A stretch of DNA of 64,000 bases from Leifsonia williamsii (lineage in GTDB: Bacteria > Actinomycetota > Actinomycetes > Actinomycetales > Microbacteriaceae), in NCBI RefSeq assembly GCF_030433685.1, contig NZ_JAROCF010000001.1, forward strand, positions 2,046,001 through 2,110,000, read 5' to 3'. Positions 10,072 through 19,200 of this stretch are shown here, one piece after another. The translations under genes were made by a program, and so were the position numbers. Within the stretch, counting starts at the first letter, position 1; the number at the start of each line of letters is the position of its first letter. Below the pieces are notes generated by a model, which searched no databases, was not told the origin of the DNA, and saw only the letters and a program-made list of their open reading frames with translations.

Positions 10072-10106
10072 CCGAAGGCCCGGCGGTTCGTCCGCCGGGC
10101 CTTCGG
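10072..10106 (+). terminator. Hairpin between infB and rbfA
   Basis: Stem of about 15 bp with core arms GAAGGCCCGGCGG (10074-10086) and CCGCCGGGCCTTC (10092-10104), 5-nt loop TTCGT. No clear U-tract. It could terminate infB transcription or lower rbfA expression. Confidence 0.7.
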
Positions 10107-10146
10107 GCTTACGGCCCTCGGGCCCACGGAAGGTAGGAGGCACACC

Positions 10147-10641
10147 ATGGCCGATCCGGCACGCGCGAGGAAGCTCGCGGACAGAATCAAGGTCATCATC
10201 GCCAAGCGGCTCGACCGCGGCCTGCGCGACCCGCGCCTCGGCTTCGTCACGATCACCGACGTGCAGGTGACCGGCGACCTCCAGCACGCCACGGTCTTCT
10301 ACACCGTGTACGGCAGCGAGGAGGAGCGCCAGGGCACTGCTGCGGCGCTCAAGGCGGCGACCGGGATGCTGCGCACCGAGGTGGGCAAGAACATCACGGC
10401 CCGGCTCACGCCGACCCTCGAGTTCCAGCTCGACGCGATCCCCGAGAACGCCGCCCACATCGAGGACCTGCTGCGCCAGGCGCACCAGCGCGACACCGAG
10501 GTGGCCGACCTGGCCGCCTCCGCGCAGTACGCCGGCGAGGAGGACCCGTACATCAAGCCACGCGACTACGACGCGGAGGAGGACGACGAGCTCGACGGGG
10601 ACGACGACCTCGACGGCGACGAGGCGGCCGACCGCCGCTGA
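10147..10641 (+). CDS. rbfA: 30S ribosome-binding factor A
   Basis: Ribosome maturation factor (164 aa) needed for 16S 5'-end processing. The KH-like core shows ARKLADRIKVIIAKRLDRG, DPRLGFVTITDVQVTGDL, VGKNITARLTPTLEF and a family C-terminal motif around the IEDLL segment. An acidic Asp/Glu-rich tail (about 135-160) is added. ATG 10147 follows GGTAGGAGG. truB, which often follows rbfA closely, is 22.5 kb away here. Confidence 0.95.
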   Translation: MADPARARKLADRIKVIIAKRLDRGLRDPRLGFVTITDVQVTGDLQHATVFYTVYGSEEERQGTAAALKAATGMLRTEVGKNITARLTPTLEFQLDAIPENAAHIEDLLRQAHQRDTEVADLAASAQYAGEEDPYIKPRDYDAEEDDELDGDDDLDGDEAADRR

Positions 10642-10672
10642 ATCGACCCGTTGCGCACCGCGACGCCCGCAC

Positions 10673-10691
10673 GAGAAGATATTTCTCATTC
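10673..10691. promoter_or_regulatory. AT-rich inverted repeat upstream of the LuxR-type gene
   Basis: GAGAA-GATAT-TTCTC (10673-10687) followed by ATTC. The sub-motif GATATTTCTCATTC (10678-10691) recurs with one mismatch on the minus strand upstream of the pilin gene (15940-15927). Possible shared operator or promoter element. Confidence 0.45.
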
Positions 10692-10720
10692 GGGTTCCGG
10701 TGCGAAGCGAGGTCACGTCC

Positions 10721-13288
10721 ATGTCCGTCGGGGGAGCGGAGGCACGGCGCGTCTTCCAGAGCGCCACGTCGGGCAGGAACGTCGAGCTCGTCGGCCCCCG
10801 CCTCTCCGGCAGATCCCACGTCTTGCGCCTGGTCGAACAGGAGTATCGGCGGGCGGGCTACACCGTCGTCGTCGTGCGGGGTGCCGGTGACCAGCTGCCA
10901 CTGGCGGCGCTCCGTCTTGCTCTCTCGGATGCCGCGGAGCTGACGCGCCCCGGTGCGCCCGCCCCGGCCAGGATCGCGGGCATCCTCGCGGAACGGCGGC
11001 CGGCGGCGGTCCTCGTGGACGACGCCGACCGGCTCGACCAGCCGTCGTGGGAGGCGGTCGCCCTCGCTCATCGCACCGCCGGATTCCCCATCGTCGCCGC
11101 GGTCGGCCGAGGAACGAGCGTTCACGACCCGCGGGCGCTCGGGCAGCTCGCGCCTCCGGTGCGGGTGGCGCTCGAGCCGCTCTCGCTCGACGACGTCCAG
11201 GACGTTCTCGTCCACCTGCTCGACGGCGACGTCGCCCCGACGCTCGCCTCGCGCCTGCATACGAAGTCGGGCGGCCGGATCGGCCTCGTGACGGCTCTCG
11301 CCGGTGCGGCGGTCGCCGAGGGTCGCATCCGTCGCCGAGAGGAGACGTGGACCGACCTCCCCGACCTCTGGTCGGACGCGCTCGCGCCCGTCTACGACGC
11401 TCTGCTCGCCGACGCCGACGAACCGCTCGCGGAGGCCGTGGAGATGCTCGCGCTCGCCGGCGTGATCGAGCTCGACACCGCCCTCCGTCTCGTCGGGGAG
11501 GAGCGGGCGGAGCGATTGGAGCGGGCGTCGCTGCTCCGGGTGTTCATGGTCCGCTCCCGGGCGATGGCTGCCGTGGAGCCGCCCGGGCTCACGGACTATT
11601 TCCTGCATCGACCGCACTCCGCGCGCCGCAGCCGCCTCCTGACGGCGATCGAGGCGCTGTCGGCGGCGCAGCGCGACTCCCGCAACGCTCCGGTGCCGTC
11701 ACGCGCGCTGCCCGAGCCCGTGGCGGGCACGACCGAGCTGCCTCAGCTCGCCCACATGTTCCGCGACGCCTTCGCCGGCGCGTCCAGCGCAGCGGCGTCG
11801 GAGTGGCGGCAGACGCGGTCGGTCTCCGCCGCCGTCCGCGTCCTCTCGCTGCAGCTCACGGGGCCGGTCGACCACCAACTGGTCGAAGAGATCCTGAGCG
11901 GCACGCTCCTCGACGGCGCCGCCGAGGAGGATGCGCTCGCGTTCCGCTTCCTGGCCTCGCGCTGGCGGCTGACCACCGGCGAGGGGCCGGAAGCGGCGAT
12001 CGACACGCTCCGGGAGGGCGTCTCGCCGGACGCGGTGTTCTCTCCTGCGGTGGAGGCTCTCACGATCTGCCTGCGCATGGAGACGTCCGCCGTCGCTGCC
12101 GACGCCGTCGTCGCCCTCGAGCGCCGTGCCGCCGGGGAGGATCCGAACGCCGCCGTCGCGCGTCTGGTGCTCGCGTTCGCCTCCATCGTCTCCGGTCGCG
12201 GCCGCGAGGCGCTCGCACACCTCGACGCCATGCCCGCGCCCGTTCGAGGCACCATCCTCGCCGCGCAGCACGAGTACGCGTACGGTCTCGCGCTGTACGC
12301 GGCCGGCCGGCTCGAGCAGGCCGCCGAATGGGCGGGTTCGCACCTGCAGCGCTGCCTGGCCGAGGCCGATCGGGATGGACTGGTCGGACATGCGTACGTG
12401 GCGGTTCTCGCGCGTGCGGCATTGGGGCAGTTCGACGAGGCGTTCAGCACGGCGCAGCTCGTCCTGAGCACGGGCGCCACCGCGGGTCAGCTGCTGTTCG
12501 CTCCCGATCGCGCGGTGTTCGTGGTGCTGGCTTTCGTCGCGATCCGCACCGGCAGGGGTCCGGCCGCCCGCTCGCTGGCCGGTCGGGCGGCCGACCTGCC
12601 CGGTCGCAGCGACGCCCTCCCGTTCGGATCGACCTCCATGGTGGAGGCCGCGAGACGTTCGGCGGAGGGGGCGGGCGAGGAGGCGGCGGCCGCGTATCGC
12701 GATCTCGCCGACGCGGTCCGCGACCGCGGATATCTGCTGGCGGCGGAGACGCTGGAGCTGCTCGCGGTGCTGGCGCATTTCGATGTGGAGGCGGCCGCGA
12801 GCCTGTCCACGGCCGGGGGTGCGGCGTCCGGCGACCTCTACCGCGCGTGGATCACGGGCCTGACGGCACAGGCCGCCGGCGACGCGGACGGCCTCGTGGA
12901 GGCCGGACGCGACCTCGGCGCGCTGGGCGCGCGCGATCAGGCGATGAAGCTGCTCGGCCAGGCGGCCCGCCTCTACCGGGCGCGCGGGGACGACGCCGGG
13001 GCCGAGCGGGCGCAGGGCGAGCTCCGTCTCCTGCTCGATGAGAGCGTCCACACGGCGGGCGGCGCCATCGACGATCTCGGGCTGAGCGAGCGGGAGGCCG
13101 ACATCATCCGCGAGATCGCCGCCGGCCGCTCCAACGTGGAGATCGCCGGCCGGCTGGGCGTCAGCGTGCGCACGGTCGACTCCCACCTGCGGAACATCCG
13201 GCAGAAGACCGGGGCGGTCGATCGTGATGATCTTGCCCGGATCGCCGGACGGTCCGCGCCCGCAGCGACGGAGCATCCGGTTCCGTGA
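10721..13288 (+). CDS. Large LuxR-family transcriptional regulator (LAL/MalT-like)
   Basis: An 855-residue regulator: N-terminal STAND-type ATPase region, helical repeat region and a C-terminal LuxR helix-turn-helix (about 786-845; LGLSEREADIIREIAAGRSN, VSVRTVDSHLRNI). The P-loop position reads GPRLSGRS (25-32), with Arg in place of the usual Lys, while the Walker B-like AVLVDDADRLD is present, so ATP hydrolysis may be weak. It lies next to and convergent with the sortase-pilin genes and is the obvious candidate regulator of the surface locus. ATG 10721 is chosen; a GTG at 10700 is the alternative. Confidence 0.85.
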   Translation: MSVGGAEARRVFQSATSGRNVELVGPRLSGRSHVLRLVEQEYRRAGYTVVVVRGAGDQLPLAALRLALSDAAELTRPGAPAPARIAGILAERRPAAVLVDDADRLDQPSWEAVALAHRTAGFPIVAAVGRGTSVHDPRALGQLAPPVRVALEPLSLDDVQDVLVHLLDGDVAPTLASRLHTKSGGRIGLVTALAGAAVAEGRIRRREETWTDLPDLWSDALAPVYDALLADADEPLAEAVEMLALAGVIELDTALRLVGEERAERLERASLLRVFMVRSRAMAAVEPPGLTDYFLHRPHSARRSRLLTAIEALSAAQRDSRNAPVPSRALPEPVAGTTELPQLAHMFRDAFAGASSAAASEWRQTRSVSAAVRVLSLQLTGPVDHQLVEEILSGTLLDGAAEEDALAFRFLASRWRLTTGEGPEAAIDTLREGVSPDAVFSPAVEALTICLRMETSAVAADAVVALERRAAGEDPNAAVARLVLAFASIVSGRGREALAHLDAMPAPVRGTILAAQHEYAYGLALYAAGRLEQAAEWAGSHLQRCLAEADRDGLVGHAYVAVLARAALGQFDEAFSTAQLVLSTGATAGQLLFAPDRAVFVVLAFVAIRTGRGPAARSLAGRAADLPGRSDALPFGSTSMVEAARRSAEGAGEEAAAAYRDLADAVRDRGYLLAAETLELLAVLAHFDVEAAASLSTAGGAASGDLYRAWITGLTAQAAGDADGLVEAGRDLGALGARDQAMKLLGQAARLYRARGDDAGAERAQGELRLLLDESVHTAGGAIDDLGLSEREADIIREIAAGRSNVEIAGRLGVSVRTVDSHLRNIRQKTGAVDRDDLARIAGRSAPAATEHPVP

Positions 13289-13321
13289 CGTTCGCGATGC
13301 GAGCCGTGCGAGCTGCTCCGC

Positions 13322-14224
13322 TCACGCGTCGCCGGTGACGGGGGCCCTTCGGTACGGACCGCGCCGCCCCTCGCTCCGCCTGATGAGCGGGTGCAGCACG
13401 TAGGCGGCGCCGAGCAGCGTGGCCCCGGCCGCGATGACCGCCCACCAGGGGAAGGGAGCGGCAGGGGCGACCGTCGCCGACTCCTGGGCGAGCGCGTCCG
13501 GGGCGGCGATGCGCTCACCGCGGACCAGCAGGCGGTGGGAGTTCACGTGGAGCGGTGTGCACGTCACGAGCGTCACGTAGTCCTTCCCCGGGACGATCTG
13601 GAGCGCGCTGATGTCGTCCGGCTCGACCACGGCGATGTGGTCCACCCGGTAGAAGAGCGGTTTGTTCACGGTGGTGACGCTGAAGACGTCGCCGACCTTC
13701 ACCTTGCCGAGGTCGGTGAACATCGTGGCTCCGACGAGCCCCGAGTGCGCGGTGATGACGGCATGGGTGCCAGGCCCGCCGATGGGCAGCGACGACCCGT
13801 AGAGGTGTCCGGCTCCCAGGTCGAGGGTGTGCGGGCTCGTCCCGTGCATGACGGGGAGGCTGAGGTCGATGGAGGGGATGGTCACGCGGGACATCACCTC
13901 CACCCCGGGCACACGGAGCTGGGTTTCGTAGTCGGCCTCGGCCGCGGTCGCGGGGGCCGCAGCGGTCTCGTCCGCGAGCTCGTACGGGTCGCGGAGCACG
14001 CCCTCGGGAAGGTTCGCGTTGTAGCGCTGGGCCCGTTCCAGCAGGTCGTCGACGCGCGTGGGGCTCAGGGCCGCCGAGTTCGTCGCAAAGCTTCTGAGCT
14101 GTGAGGCGTGCGCCTCGTCCGAGAACCACGTCGAGGCGGGCGGGTACAGCATGAGGCCGACGCCGAAGGCGACGGCCGTGACGGACAGGAGCCTGCGCCT
14201 GAGGGGGTGGCGGGTGCCGGCCAT
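13322..14224 (-). CDS. Class C sortase (pilus polymerase)
   Basis: Membrane transpeptidase (300 aa) that joins pilin subunits through isopeptide bonds. N-terminal membrane segment (about 13-32), a linker containing DPYELADE that may form the class C lid, and the sortase barrel. Catalytic residues are His160 (ITAHSGL), Cys222 (LVTCTP) and Arg235 (LLVRGER); a second membrane helix (about 262-282) precedes a basic tail. Class C is supported by the two membrane segments and the adjacent pilin gene. It follows the pilin gene in the same direction, separated by a strong hairpin. Confidence 0.93.
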   Translation of the reverse strand: MAGTRHPLRRRLLSVTAVAFGVGLMLYPPASTWFSDEAHASQLRSFATNSAALSPTRVDDLLERAQRYNANLPEGVLRDPYELADETAAAPATAAEADYETQLRVPGVEVMSRVTIPSIDLSLPVMHGTSPHTLDLGAGHLYGSSLPIGGPGTHAVITAHSGLVGATMFTDLGKVKVGDVFSVTTVNKPLFYRVDHIAVVEPDDISALQIVPGKDYVTLVTCTPLHVNSHRLLVRGERIAAPDALAQESATVAPAAPFPWWAVIAAGATLLGAAYVLHPLIRRSEGRRGPYRRAPVTGDA

Positions 14225-14259
14225 CGGTTCTCCTCTTCTGGTCGGGTACGGGGACGACG

Positions 14260-14301
14260 GCAGGCCGGGGGAAGGGAGGTGTTCTCCTTCCCCCGGCCTG
14301 C
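14260..14301 (-). terminator. Hairpin between pilin and sortase genes
   Basis: A 16-bp perfect stem (14260-14275 with 14286-14301; core GGCCGGGGGAAGG / CCTTCCCCCGGCC) and 10-nt loop. No U-run follows on the minus strand. Likely a partial terminator or RNA-stabilising structure that keeps sortase below pilin expression. Confidence 0.7.
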
Positions 14302-14309
14302 GGCGGGGA

Positions 14310-15863
14310 TCAGCTCTGCTGGGCAGGCTGACGGCGTCGGCGGACCGTCATGTAGACGACACCGGCGATCACGACGAGTGCGCCCGCGCCGTAGAACAGG
14401 GTGGCGCTGAGGGGGGAGCCGGTGAAGGGGAGGGTGAAGCCGTCGTTGTGCTTGGCGTTGTCGATCTCGAGGGTGGTGGCGTTGGCGCCGAGGCCCATCG
14501 CGGTGGTCTTGATCGGCTCGGCGAGCAGCTCACGGCCGGTGGGGGCCTTGGTCTCGACCAGCCAGAAGTACTGGTACTTCGGGTCGGTGGTGGAGGTGAG
14601 CTGCTGGTTGTCGGCGAAGTCGGACTGCCGCAGACCGGTGATGGTGACGGTGCCGTCGGCGCCGGTGGTCCACGTGCTGGTGCCGTCGATGGTGATCGCG
14701 TTGGTGCCCGCAGCGGCGTCGGCCGCGGTCGGGTAGAGCTTGAACTGGGCGCCGGCGAGGGAGAGCGCCTGGTTCTCGGCGGCGCGCTTGTGGATCTTGA
14801 TCGCGGCGAGCTTGGTCTCGACCGGGCCGACGGGTACCGGGGTCGTGGGGATGTTGGGGTCGGTCGGGGTGCCGGGGGTGGTCTCGCCGGGCTTGCCGGG
14901 CTTGATCGCGAAGCTGGCCTGGTTGGGGTAGACCCAGGCGACGTTGATGATGTCGCCGTCGATGCCGATGCCGTTGCTGACGGCGTTGACGATGGTGTCG
15001 AGGACGACCTTCACCTGCGCGGAGGCGTCCGCGGTCTTCGCCGCGGCGAGCTTGTCGCGGCCGGTCGCGGTGAACTCGACGGTCACGGTGTTGGACGCGG
15101 CGTCGAAGCTCGTGGTGTAGTCGGTGCCGGAGCTCAGGGCGGGGCCGGAGGTGAGCGTGACCGTGGCGGTCTTATAGGTCAGCCGCGTGTCCAGCGGGTC
15201 GACGATGCGGTAGCCGTCGGTGGCGGGGCCGGCGGGGATGTCGCCGAGGATGGTCCAGACCACGGGGCCGCCCATGGCGATCTCGGTGGCGTCCTTGACG
15301 GTCTTGGAGCCGCCGACCTTCGAGTTCTTGGGGTAGACGTGGACGTCGTACATCCACTTGTCGAGGTTGGCCGGGTCGGTCATCGGGACGGTGATCAGGA
15401 ACGGCGCGGCCGGGGTGACGCCGGCGGGGTACTTGGTCTCCGTGACGTAGTAGAGGCCGAGGTCGAGGTTGCTCGCCTTGGCGATGCCCGTGCTGGCGGT
15501 CGTGACCACCGACTTCGTGGCCGACAGCTGGCTCTGCGCCTGTGCGGGGGTGAGGGTGGTCGCGGTCTTCCAGCCGGCGTTCGTCGTGAGATCGACGTTG
15601 TTCACCTTCGTGATGGTGAACTCGACGCCCTGCATCGGGGTCAGACCCGCGAGGTCGCCGTGGTCGGCGCCGTCGGCCTCCACACCGGGGCCCGCGGCGG
15701 GCATCTCGTACTTGTGGATCGTGATCGAGCCCTTCTTGGTGGCGTCGATCGTCGACGGGGTGACGGCTGCCGACGCCATCGATGCGCCGGCGAGCGCGAG
15801 CAGCGCACTGGCCGCCGTAGCGGCGACGAGCTGCACGGCCCGCTTGGTGATGCGTGAATGCAC
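14310..15863 (-). CDS. SpaH/EbpB-type LPXTG-anchored major pilin
   Basis: Major pilin subunit (517 aa). Signal peptide 1-33 ending MASAA. The pilin motif reads WMYDVHVYPKN, with Lys179 the expected polymerisation lysine. Cna-B-like domains follow; the E-box VETKAPTG has Glu437 for an internal isopeptide. Sorting signal LPFTG at 478-482, then a hydrophobic segment and RRRR tail. The start is GTG 15863, preceded by GAAGGA at suitable distance; a longer upstream frame is not protein-like. Substrate of the adjacent class C sortase. Confidence 0.93.
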   Translation of the reverse strand: MHSRITKRAVQLVAATAASALLALAGASMASAAVTPSTIDATKKGSITIHKYEMPAAGPGVEADGADHGDLAGLTPMQGVEFTITKVNNVDLTTNAGWKTATTLTPAQAQSQLSATKSVVTTASTGIAKASNLDLGLYYVTETKYPAGVTPAAPFLITVPMTDPANLDKWMYDVHVYPKNSKVGGSKTVKDATEIAMGGPVVWTILGDIPAGPATDGYRIVDPLDTRLTYKTATVTLTSGPALSSGTDYTTSFDAASNTVTVEFTATGRDKLAAAKTADASAQVKVVLDTIVNAVSNGIGIDGDIINVAWVYPNQASFAIKPGKPGETTPGTPTDPNIPTTPVPVGPVETKLAAIKIHKRAAENQALSLAGAQFKLYPTAADAAAGTNAITIDGTSTWTTGADGTVTITGLRQSDFADNQQLTSTTDPKYQYFWLVETKAPTGRELLAEPIKTTAMGLGANATTLEIDNAKHNDGFTLPFTGSPLSATLFYGAGALVVIAGVVYMTVRRRRQPAQQS

Positions 15864-16267
15864 GGGAGTTCCTTCTGCTTTCTCTGTCGGGATGCATCCA
15901 CGGGAAGTGCCGTGGCGCCCGTCAGAGAATAAGAAATATCGCCGACTGGTCGCGGGCTGTCCACCGGACCTACGTCGGTGCAGCCGAGGGAGTACGCGAC
16001 CGCATCCAGGGCAGAGGGAGTCCAGGGCCCCGTCGTACGCCCGTCGGCCACTCGCGTAGGCGGTAGGGGACGGTGCGTAGAGCGAATGCGGCGCGGACGC
16101 GTTTGTCGCAAGGCCGGCGCGTAACGGCTCAGCCCTGCGAGGGGATGCCGTGGAGGGCCGACGTACGCTCTCGATCCAGGCCCGCAGACAGAACCGCCCG
16201 ACCGAGTCGCAGGCGCGTGTATCTGCCCGGCCCCACGAAACCAAGCACGACTCGAGGAAGCCCCGCA
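15864..16267. promoter_or_regulatory. Divergent control region, pilin / first LPFTG adhesin
   Basis: 404 bp without a credible gene. For the pilin (minus strand): a -10-like TATTCT at 15931-15926 inside GATATTTCTTATTC (15940-15927), giving a leader of about 60 nt with a small hairpin CCACGG / CCGTGG (15898-15915). Toward the adhesin: two GCGTAG boxes at 16054-16059 and 16075-16080, exactly 21 bp apart, as expected for a dimer bound on one helix face. GAGGAAG before ATG 16268 is the adhesin ribosome-binding site. Confidence 0.45.
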
Positions 16268-19200
16268 ATGAACCCGATCGAAAAGCGCCCGTCCCGCCCG
16301 GCCCCCGCTGCCGTCGCCTCCCGGCGGCGGAAACAGAACACGACGCACGTCTCCGATCGGTGGCGCCGGTCACTGGGCATGGCGCTGGCGTGCGGCATCG
16401 TGCTCGGCGGCGGCACGGTCACCGAGCAGCTGTTCGCACCGGCTCCGACCGCGAACGCGGCGACCGCTGTGTCCGGCATCGTCAACTCGTATCAGGCGGT
16501 GTCCGCCGTCTCCGGGACGGCGGTGACCGTGACCGGCTCGGTGACGGGCGCGGGTACGGCGTTCAAGGTCGGCGACCAGGTGATGCTGATCCAGATGACC
16601 GGTGTCTCGCCGGCGGTGTCCGGTTCGAACTTCGGTCACTACGACAACACGACGATCACGGCGATCTCGGGCAGCACGATGACGCTCGCCGCCGTCACAG
16701 CGACCTACAGCCCCAGTACGGAGAAGGTGCAGCTGGTGCGCACCTACACCGATACCGGGACGACGACCGTCACCGGGGATGTGAAGGCGAAGGCGTGGGA
16801 CGGCACGACCGGCGGCGTCATCGCGATGGCGGGAGACGCGCTCGCGCTGACCAAGAACATCGACGCGTCGGGCTCGGGGTTCACCAGCGCGAACCCCCCG
16901 ACCAAGGCCGTCGTGCCGACGAAGTCCTCCGGTGCGGGTCAGACCACTGGGCGCGGTCAGGACGGTCGACAGGGGCCGCCCGCCACGTCGGCCAACTCCG
17001 CGGGTACGGGGATCCAGATCACGGCCAAGCGTTTCGGCATCGGCGGCGGAGGGCTCGGCGGTGGTGGCGGGACGACCGGCACGTCGGCGGGAGGCGGCAT
17101 GGCCGGCGGCGCCACGGACGGCAACGGCAAGGCGGCGGCCGGCGCGAACGGCGGTGACGCCATCAAGAAGGGACTCACCGGAGACGAGACCTGGTTCGGC
17201 GGCGGCGGCGGCGCAGCGGGTGGCGGCGGCGGCATCCTCGGTGGCGGCGGTGGTGGCGGCGGCCTGGCCTCGGGCGGCGGCGGCGGCACGGACGGCGGCG
17301 GCAGCGGCGGCGAATGGACCGGATGGGAAGGCCTCGACAAGGGTCTCGGTTCCGGCGGCGGCGCCTCCGGAGGTGTGGGAAACGGCGGCAACGGTGTCGT
17401 CGGCGCCTCGAACGTCTCGAGCAAGGATTCGAACGATGAGGGAAGTCCCGGCGGCGGCGGCGGATCGTACGGCGGCGGCGGCGGTGCGGCATCGAACTAC
17501 GAGGGCGGTTCGATGGGTGCCGGCGGCGGTGGCGGCGGCAGCTGGTACGGCGGCGGCAAGGGAGGCACCGGTGGAAACGGCTACGGCTTCGCCTTCCCGT
17601 CCGGAGGCGACGGCAATGCTCCCGTCGGCACCGCCGTACCCGACGCCAGGAACGGTCTGAACCCCGCGAACCCGTATCTCATGATGGGCGGTGCCGGCGG
17701 CACCGGGTCGCAGGAGGCCGGCTCGAGCGCCGGCGGCGCCGGCGGCGGTGTGGTGTATCTCGACTACACGACGATCACGAGCTCCGGTGGCAACGTGCTG
17801 TCCAACGGTGCGGCAGGAGTCTCGCCCGCCGGCGGCGGCGCGCACTCGGGGTCGGGTGGCGGCGCCGGTGGACAGATGCGGATCCGCGCGCGGACCTTCA
17901 GCGCACCCGTCAAGCTGTCGGCCAGCGGCGCGATCGGCGGGCAGCCGACGGCGAACAAGTACCACGCCGGCCTTCCGGGGTCGGGTGGCGGCGGCGGTGG
18001 GATCTGGCTGGAGACGGCCACCACCAGCCCGACCTGTCCGGCGCCCACCGTCTCGAACGTGACCTTCGCGATCTCCGGCGGCCAGGCGGGCAACACGATC
18101 ACCAACCCGAAGAACGCGGCGTCGACACCCGTCGGCGGTACCGGTGGTGACGGGCTCGCCTGCGTCACCAGGCTCAAGCTCCCGCCGACACTGACGACGG
18201 TCGCGCTCGACAAGGCAGACGGCGATCACCTGCTGCCTCAGTCGGGTGGCACGGTAAAGGACACCCTCACCTACACGGACCTGACGCCGGGCGCCACCTA
18301 CACGGCCAAGGGCACGCTCTGGGACAAGGCGACGGCGAAGGCGACGTCGATCACGGGGTCGACGACGTTCACGGCCGACGCCTCGGGATCGGGGACGGTC
18401 GATGTCGAGTTCGCCGTGCCCGGCGGCAACTACGGGAAGTCGTTGGTGGCCTTCGAGTCGATCTTCGATGCGGCGAACACGGTGGTGGTGTCGCATGAGG
18501 ACCTGGCGGATGCGGCGCAGACGGTGTCGATCGCGGAGGTGACGACGGTGGCGGTGGACAAGGCGGATGGCGACCACACGCTGACGGCGGCCGGCGGTGT
18601 CATCCAGGACACGCTGACCTACAAGAATCTCGTGCCGAATGCGCCGTACACGGCGAACGGCACGTTGTGGGACAAGGCGACGACGACGGCGACATCGATC
18701 ACGGCGACGAAGACGTTCACCGCCTCCTCGACAGGGTCGGGGACGGTGGTGGTGGAGTTCGCGGTGCCCTCCGGCTTCGGTGGGAAGACGCTGGTGGCCT
18801 ATGAGCGGATCATGTCCGGCTCCACGCTGGTGGCGAATCACGAGACGATCACCGACAGCAACCAGACCGTGACGCTGCAGGTCAAGCCGTTGATCGTGAA
18901 CAAGGTCGACGAGACCGGCCGGCTCATCGGCGGCGCGACCTTCCAGCTCTGCCAGGAGGTGATCGCTCAGCTCGTGTGCACCGGCCTCCCCGGGTTCACC
19001 TCGACGGCGGCGGGCGTGTTCAGCATCTCCTCGCTGCCGGCGGGGACGTACCAGCTGAAGGAGACGCAGGCTCCCGCCGGCTATTACGCTCTGGCGGATC
19101 CGGTCCGGTTCACCGTCGCCGCCGACGGCACGCTGGCGCTGCTCTCGAGCGACCCGAATGTGACGCTGAGCGACGAGACGATCACGGTGAAGGACGTCGC

